A DNA stretch of 64,000 nt from Macropodus opercularis (lineage: Eukaryota > Chordata > Actinopteri > Anabantiformes > Osphronemidae). Shown here piece by piece: positions 60,801-64,000 of this stretch (positions are counted from its first letter, which is position 1; each line of letters begins with the position of its first letter). A model generated the notes under the pieces. The model did not search any database and was not told where the DNA came from. It worked only from the letters and a program-made list of their open reading frames with translations. The stretch lies in assembly GCA_030770545.1 (NCBI GenBank), contig CM061096.1, positions 11,079,501-11,143,500 of the forward strand, given 5' to 3'. Position numbers and translations under genes: made by a program.

Positions 60801-63564
60801 AAGTCAGCATGTTAAAATACTTTAAAAGGTTAAGTCATATTGTGAAATTCTATGTATTTTCAGTCTCAGTTTGATCTGAGGATCCAGATTCGATGTCTAA
60901 AATAATCCAAGATTTGTCTCTGCGTCTTTCAATTTTATCCTCAGATTTTCAACAGACAGGGACTTGTAATAGTGACAGGACACGAGGTGTGAATCGCTGA
61001 GCGTGACAGAAATATGTGGCTGTATGACACTGGGGAAAGTTCACAACGTGTATTCTAATTATATCGCTCAACACGTACAATGAGAAAAGAAGCCAACCGA
61101 GACAGTTTCCTTTGGCAACAAAGGCAGGTATGTTACAAGCCTGATGCACATCATCTCCTGGTATTTAATTCATGTGCAGAATCAATCAAATCTGTGCAAA
61201 AGAGGCCGACAGGTGTCTGGTGCCTATATGTCTATATACGTGGTTTTGTAGTGCTGAAAATTAAAATGATCAATGTAAACACAAAAAAATTAAAGCTTAC
61301 ACTTTGTGCACTTCAATAAAGGAATGATGAAAAAAAACCCCAATGTTCAAATCTAAACGTGATTGTGAAAACTAGAGGATTGGCTTAACTGTCAGTAACA
61401 TGTTCGAGCTGCAGGCTCAACGTGAGCCAAGGGATCAGCGTGATGAGGCTGCAGGTGATCACTGGACTTTGTAAAACAAATGAGGTGATCCCACAGCAAG
61501 TCGGCTGCAGGGAATTTACAGCCTAGCGCTTTTAGTTTGGTGCCAGCCCCCAGACCTGGCTGCTCGGGTAGACGCGGCGTGCGACGCAACGCCCGGCTGC
61601 TGCCCTCACCTCCTTGCAGTGTCCACTCCGTGACTTTGTGGCTGAAGGTGCCTCTTCCTGCTCCATTATACGCAGCCACTTCAATCTCATAGTTGGTCCA
61701 GATGATGAGGTCTTCCAGAAGCAGACTAGTCTGATCTGGACTGGTGATATTTTTCATCTGACAGTCCACTGGAAGCCCAGACAGACAGTACCTGGCAACA
61801 GAGTAATTGGCGGACACAGACAGAGACAAGATATAAATGTATTAGAACACAGGTTGTCTGGGGAAAAAAAGAGGAGGAGGGAGAGGACTAATGGAAGAGA
61901 AGCCATGCAGAACAGTTATAAAATGGTTACAAAAGAGAGGTGAGAACATATGAATAGAGGGGAAGGTATTTAATTGGCACCAATTATTCTATTGCGCAGC
62001 GAGTGAGAATGAAGCGAAATAAAGAGGAAGAAAAGGAGCTGATATAACTGTTATTATCACATCTGAATGGCACTGGCCCAGAGAGGAACCTATTCCTCGG
62101 AAGAAATTAGGCAGGCTGTCATGGTCTTCCTACCTGATGATGTAGCCCTGGAGTGGACCGTTCTGGTGGCTCTCTGGGGGAGGCTGCCACTGGATCATAA
62201 TGGACTGATTGGTGCGGCCGCTTGCGATGACTGTCTGGGGGGGGGCACTGGGAGGCTCTTCAGGGAGCGTTATTCTGCAGCAACAAGGAAAAAAAACATA
62301 GAAAAGAGAGGTAAAGAAGAAACTCTGCATTAATTATTGTGAGTTTCTGCATATTTCTGTCCTATTTCATCATGAACATCAAATCGTAATGAAGCCACAG
62401 ATCACGGCGACACAGCAAAGTTGGCTTTGTCCAAAGCATATTCTCTATGCGAGTGTCCGTAGAGGGACAACTCGCTGTGGCACGACAAGGATCAAAGGCG
62501 CCTCGGTGAAAATGGAGCAGCATAAGACGGGACAGTGTGAGTGAGAGAATGATATAAAAGAACAAGAAGGAGAGATACAAGCAGACTTTTCCCTTAAGTC
62601 AATTTGAGATGACATCTTGATTTCTTCCCAGAGAGCAGGAGCACTGCTCTGGAGGAGATAAAGCAGTGTGTTTAGGATCAAAGAGGTGTGCCGGAGAGAT
62701 GCCTCAGAAAAGCCCTGCACTCTCACTGATGCTCAGTCACCCTCCTGTGGTGCTCTCTTGTCTGGGCACATTCACACAGGAATTCAACTCTGTGAATGAG
62801 CCTGTGCTGCAAGAAGTGCATGATGGGTAGCGATGGGTGTCAGTTGGATGGAGTTTACCGCTGCAGGTAAGAAAGCGGCAAATTAGGTGCGCTGGCGTGG
62901 GCTGGGTCAGAAAGGACAGCGTGAACTGCGACGCGCGCATCCATGTGCGCGTGTGGGTTGCGCCCGCGTGATTATGATGATTTCGTCCGGCCAGTCAAGA
63001 GAGTTCACTTGAGATTCGAGTCTGTGTGAAGCTCTGCCTCTTTCAAGCCGCACTGAATTTTACTCATGGAGTATGGCGAGGAGAGTTAATAGGAGGGAGC
63101 GAGATGAAGCTAGGTCAGCGCACCCATCAAGTCTTCACAAAGCACAATTTCAGCTCATTCACAGTTTTATCTTGAAAAAGGCCCGTCCTGAAGCCGGCTC
63201 ATCGCTTCCTCACTCCCACAGGCGCCAACGCCAAAAAAAAAAAGTGGACTTACAAGAAATAATCACAGGATTTTCTATTGAGCCGTCGAGACAAGGGGGA
63301 AGAACGGGCTGTTCCGGAGCTGTGAAAGCCCACAAAGTGCAACGCTGTTCTCACAGCCACGTGCACGTCTCCACAGCATTTTCAATATTCAGTAGATGTA
63401 GAACAACAGCACCCACCGGTCAGTTTCTTTGCTGAACTGGCCCCTACCCACGTCGTTGACAGCGCACAGCCGGAACTGGTACGAGCGGGCTGGGATGAGG
63501 CCACCAACAGTAACCCCGGTAGACTCCGGCTCGATATTGGCCAGCAACACCGTCCAAGGGGCAT
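44548..63564 (-). CDS. sdk2: Sidekick-2 homophilic cell adhesion molecule, 3' 31 coding exons (partial)
   Basis: Sidekick proteins are single-pass immunoglobulin/FNIII adhesion molecules that direct lamina-specific synaptic contacts, notably in the retina. Thirty-one consecutive exons chain in frame (4,712 nt, 1,569 codons plus stop): 63564-63417, 62274-62134, 61791-61610, 59274-59159, 58979-58784, 58685-58587, 58514-58323, 58240-58119, 57754-57645, 57363-57213, 56117-55880, 55796-55681, 55560-55371, 55206-55108, 55006-54812, 54718-54517, 54431-54328, 54095-54025, 53904-53769, 53392-53336, 52917-52816, 52720-52605, 52484-52298, 51393-51256, 50645-50484, 50381-50256, 50168-50004, 49922-49782, 48851-48683, 46440-46311, 44958-44548. 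They encode the second half of FNIII-1, FNIII-2 to 13, the membrane helix and the cytoplasmic tail ending GFSSFV. Segments match human SDK2 as I recall it better than SDK1. The Ig domains lie upstream, beyond 64000. Which teleost paralogue (a or b) is undetermined. Confidence 0.95.
44959..48682 (-). other. sdk2: Two large introns in the sdk2 cytoplasmic-tail region
   Basis: Introns 44959-46310 (1.35 kb) and 46441-48682 (2.24 kb) flank the 130-base tail exon. I found no further exon, RNA gene or mobile element in them. A 14-base A run lies at about 47618-47631. Confidence 0.7.
49782..49922 (-). CDS. sdk2: sdk2 transmembrane exon
   Basis: The exon opens with the juxtamembrane AQKVSPFYEEWW. A hydrophobic helix of about 24 residues (49822-49893) follows, then the stop-transfer and early tail RGQSKKYTKKADSG. 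It is nearly identical to the membrane region I recall for mammalian SDK2. The intracellular side is basic, as expected for a type I membrane protein. Confidence 0.95.
50004..52720 (-). CDS. sdk2: sdk2 exons for FNIII-11, FNIII-12 and FNIII-13
   Basis: FNIII-11: 52605-52720 (VPTAPPQNVVIQASTATQ ... GDIQGYK) and 52298-52484 (VYFWEFQLQNETERLR ... VAAFNAAGDGPRS). FNIII-12: 51256-51393 (APSAPSFIHFSELTTTSV ... VYEPCTAVD) and 50484-50645 (GVSKIVTVDVKGSAPLW ... ANITTGPGE). FNIII-13: 50256-50381 (APGPPGEPFISRYGTALT ... YVIEARPS) and 50004-50168 (EGLWDILIKDIPKEVTSY ... VNDYGYGSP). The introns flanking 51256-51393 are about 0.9 and 0.6 kb; the rest are short. Confidence 0.93.
52816..54095 (-). CDS. sdk2: sdk2 exons for FNIII-10
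   Basis: This domain is split over four small exons: 54025-54095 (APDKAPTILSVTPHTTTSV), 53769-53904 (PPSEDHINGVLLGFRVRYRE ... NWADLA), 53336-53392 (APYSVRNLSESSLTQYELD, only 57 bases) and 52816-52917 (LSKHKRYEIRLSVYNAVGEG ... EVFVGEA). The 57-base exon is bounded by phase-1 introns and divisible by three, so skipping it would keep the frame. Confidence 0.92.
54328..55796 (-). CDS. sdk2: sdk2 exons for FNIII-7, FNIII-8 and FNIII-9
   Basis: FNIII-7: 55681-55796 (VPSSGPTNVSAFATTSSS ... GLILGYK) and 55371-55560 (VVYKEKDSDSDPDFW ... ERTLDD). FNIII-8: 55108-55206 (VPGPPVGILFPEVRTTSV ... PNGIIL) and 54812-55006 (YQITYRRNSSNSNAA ... TAQTRKGWGEAAEV ... TTEKR). FNIII-9: 54517-54718 (RPQPTSRPIVPQEEVQA ... 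SYILD) and 54328-54431 (LKPFTSYQFRIKATNDIG ... ITTLQD). The donor after 55681 is a weaker GTCAAC. Confidence 0.93.
55880..58240 (-). CDS. sdk2: sdk2 exons for FNIII-5 and FNIII-6
   Basis: The four exons 58119-58240, 57645-57754, 57213-57363 and 55880-56117 encode FNIII-5 (ELPGPPTNLAISNIGPRSV ... FRMRQVNIVGTSPPSQPSR) and FNIII-6 (APPDISPANVTLRTASETS ... IEDLEEWTEYEVRVQAING). The boundary between the two domains falls inside 57213-57363. A long GT microsatellite begins six bases inside the intron after 57645. The acceptor of the last exon (AG at 56118-56119) has a very weak, A-rich pyrimidine tract, and the preceding intron is about 1.1 kb. Confidence 0.92.
56118..57212 (-). other. sdk2: sdk2 intron between two FNIII-6 exons
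   Basis: About 1.1 kb, AT-rich, with no recognised exon. Its 3' end is unusual: the 40 bases before the acceptor are A-rich rather than pyrimidine-rich. Confidence 0.75.
57614..57638. repeat. (GT)n microsatellite adjacent to an sdk2 splice donor
   Basis: About twelve GT units on the plus strand, read as (CA)n in the sdk2 transcript. It begins about six bases after the donor of exon 57645-57754. Confidence 0.95.
58323..59274 (-). CDS. sdk2: sdk2 exons for FNIII-3 and FNIII-4
   Basis: FNIII-3 is encoded by 59159-59274 (VPTVPPGNVQAEP ... INGINQGYK) and 58784-58979 (LLAWEPGRANEVTVVTVR ... FTTPGDGPRS ... RTHED). FNIII-4 is encoded by 58587-58685 (PGAVGHLSFTDILDTSLKV ... NGVLTG) and 58323-58514 (YRISWEEFNRTNTRVTHYL ... 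VAAMTSKGQGQTSAST). Each domain begins after a phase-1 intron, the pattern expected for shuffled FNIII modules. N-glycosylation sequons NST, NRT and NLT are visible in these domains. Confidence 0.93.
60113..60136. repeat. (CA)n microsatellite
   Basis: About twelve CA units in the largest sdk2 intron of the window. Confidence 0.95.
60500..60690 (+). repeat. Possible old interspersed teleost repeat
   Basis: The segment around AATCAAACCGGAAGCCAGCA and the following AGCTAAACCAGGAG, then TTGTTAAAGTCTAGCAGCAG, resembles a phrase I recall as recurring throughout teleost genomes. I cannot name the family and no terminal structures are visible, so this rests on pattern memory. Confidence 0.35.
61610..63564 (-). 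CDS. sdk2: sdk2 exons for FNIII-1 (second half) and FNIII-2
   Basis: The exon 63417-63564 encodes the end of FNIII-1 (APWTVLLANIEPE ... LCAVNDVGRGQFSKETD). It starts with two bases of a split codon, so another exon must precede it. FNIII-2 is encoded by 62134-62274 (ITLPEEPPSAPPQ ... MIQWQPPPESHQNG) and 61610-61791 (YCLSGLPV ... EVAAYNGAGRG ... EWTLQG). The first exon of FNIII-2 contains a run of nine C in the coding strand (62237-62245 as G on the plus strand). Introns of about 1.1 kb and 0.34 kb separate the three exons. Confidence 0.93.
62275..63416 (-). other. sdk2: sdk2 intron between FNIII-1 and FNIII-2 exons
   Basis: About 1.1 kb with no recognised exon or element. A CG-rich patch lies at 62920-62970. 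Confidence 0.75.
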
Positions 63565-64000
63565 CTGAGATGGAGAAGACAAACACATAGACGGAGCTGT
63601 AGGCAATAACAAGTGAACAGTAAATGACCTTGTGAGAGTATTAACATTCTTGGGAAAAAACCTCTTCAGCACTTGCAATCAAATCTAAATTCTAACTTAT
63701 TCCTGGCTATTATTGCACACCATTGTTTCATTTTCACTTATAATATTGCAGCTTCTGATAAAAAAAAACAAACAAAACAAGCAATTTATTTCATATACAC
63801 TCCCCCTGAATATCAGATTGAAATTCAATTATCCAAAAAACAGATCCCATCTGCATCCTCAGATTCATTTTCCTCTTAATGAGTTGCCATCTTCTCAGTT
63901 AGCCTGTGCTTCTAAGAGAAATGGTTGAGGCGTTTACTCTGCATGGGTGAAAGCGTTCGCACTCCTTGGATTTTATCAAGCAACGGGGAGATAAGAGTGT
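63565..64000 (-). other. sdk2: sdk2 intron running off the window
   Basis: Intronic sequence upstream of the first sdk2 exon seen, AT-rich with an A run near 63761-63768. The exon encoding the first half of FNIII-1 must lie beyond 64000. Confidence 0.75.

Larger units (their letters stand above)
59275..61609 (-). other. sdk2: Largest sdk2 intron in the window
   Basis: The 2.3-kb intron between FNIII-2 and FNIII-3 contains a CA microsatellite (60113-60136) and, from about 60500 to 60690, a segment resembling an interspersed teleost repeat. No extra exon is needed, because flanking exons join in frame exactly where the human protein is continuous. Confidence 0.75.

Overview
The window is vertebrate nuclear DNA, most likely from a ray-finned (teleost) fish. 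Genes have many short exons with GT-AG introns, coding density is low, (CA)n microsatellites are scattered throughout, and a decayed Tc1-type transposon is present. The proteins are clear orthologues of vertebrate genes. No prokaryotic feature, CRISPR array, rRNA or tRNA was seen. All exon limits were read by hand from splice consensus, reading-frame continuity and remembered family sequences; no alignment or search was run.

Layout. (1) 1-3.3 kb, plus strand: end of an intron, then the terminal coding exon and 3' UTR of a heparan sulfate 3-O-sulfotransferase 3 gene (hs3st3 type). (2) 3.3-17.6 kb: intergenic, with simple repeats and one unassigned minus-strand open frame near 12.9 kb. (3) 17.6-20 kb, minus strand: complete pmp22 coding region in four very compact coding exons (155 aa), with a CpG-rich candidate promoter upstream. 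(4) 20-31.5 kb: intergenic, with CpG-rich patches and a long pyrimidine tract at 29.8 kb. (5) 31.5-41.7 kb, minus strand: cdc42ep4, with the whole 343-aa protein in one exon, a 3' UTR of about 1.8 kb and a probable non-coding first exon about 7 kb upstream. Its intron holds the Tc1 remnant and a retroelement-like tail. (6) 43.2-64 kb, minus strand: the 3' part of sdk2. I recovered 31 coding exons that keep one frame for 1,569 codons, from the second half of FNIII domain 1 to the C-terminal PDZ ligand. The 5' part (Ig domains and start of FNIII-1) lies beyond the window.

The genes do not form one pathway. hs3st3 modifies heparan sulfate in the Golgi, pmp22 is a tetraspan myelin/junction protein, cdc42ep4 is a Cdc42 effector acting on septins and actin, and sdk2 is a homophilic synaptic adhesion molecule. 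hs3st3 and pmp22 are near neighbours on human 17p12, and CDC42EP4 and SDK2 are neighbours on 17q25, so this window joins two blocks that are far apart on human chromosome 17.

I did not find a clearly new biological system. The best leads are the pmp22 glycosylation-site change, the sdk2 proline tract with its opposite-strand G-quadruplex motif, the CA repeat next to an sdk2 splice donor, a weak sdk2 acceptor, two perfect hairpins and the unassigned open frame near 12.9 kb.
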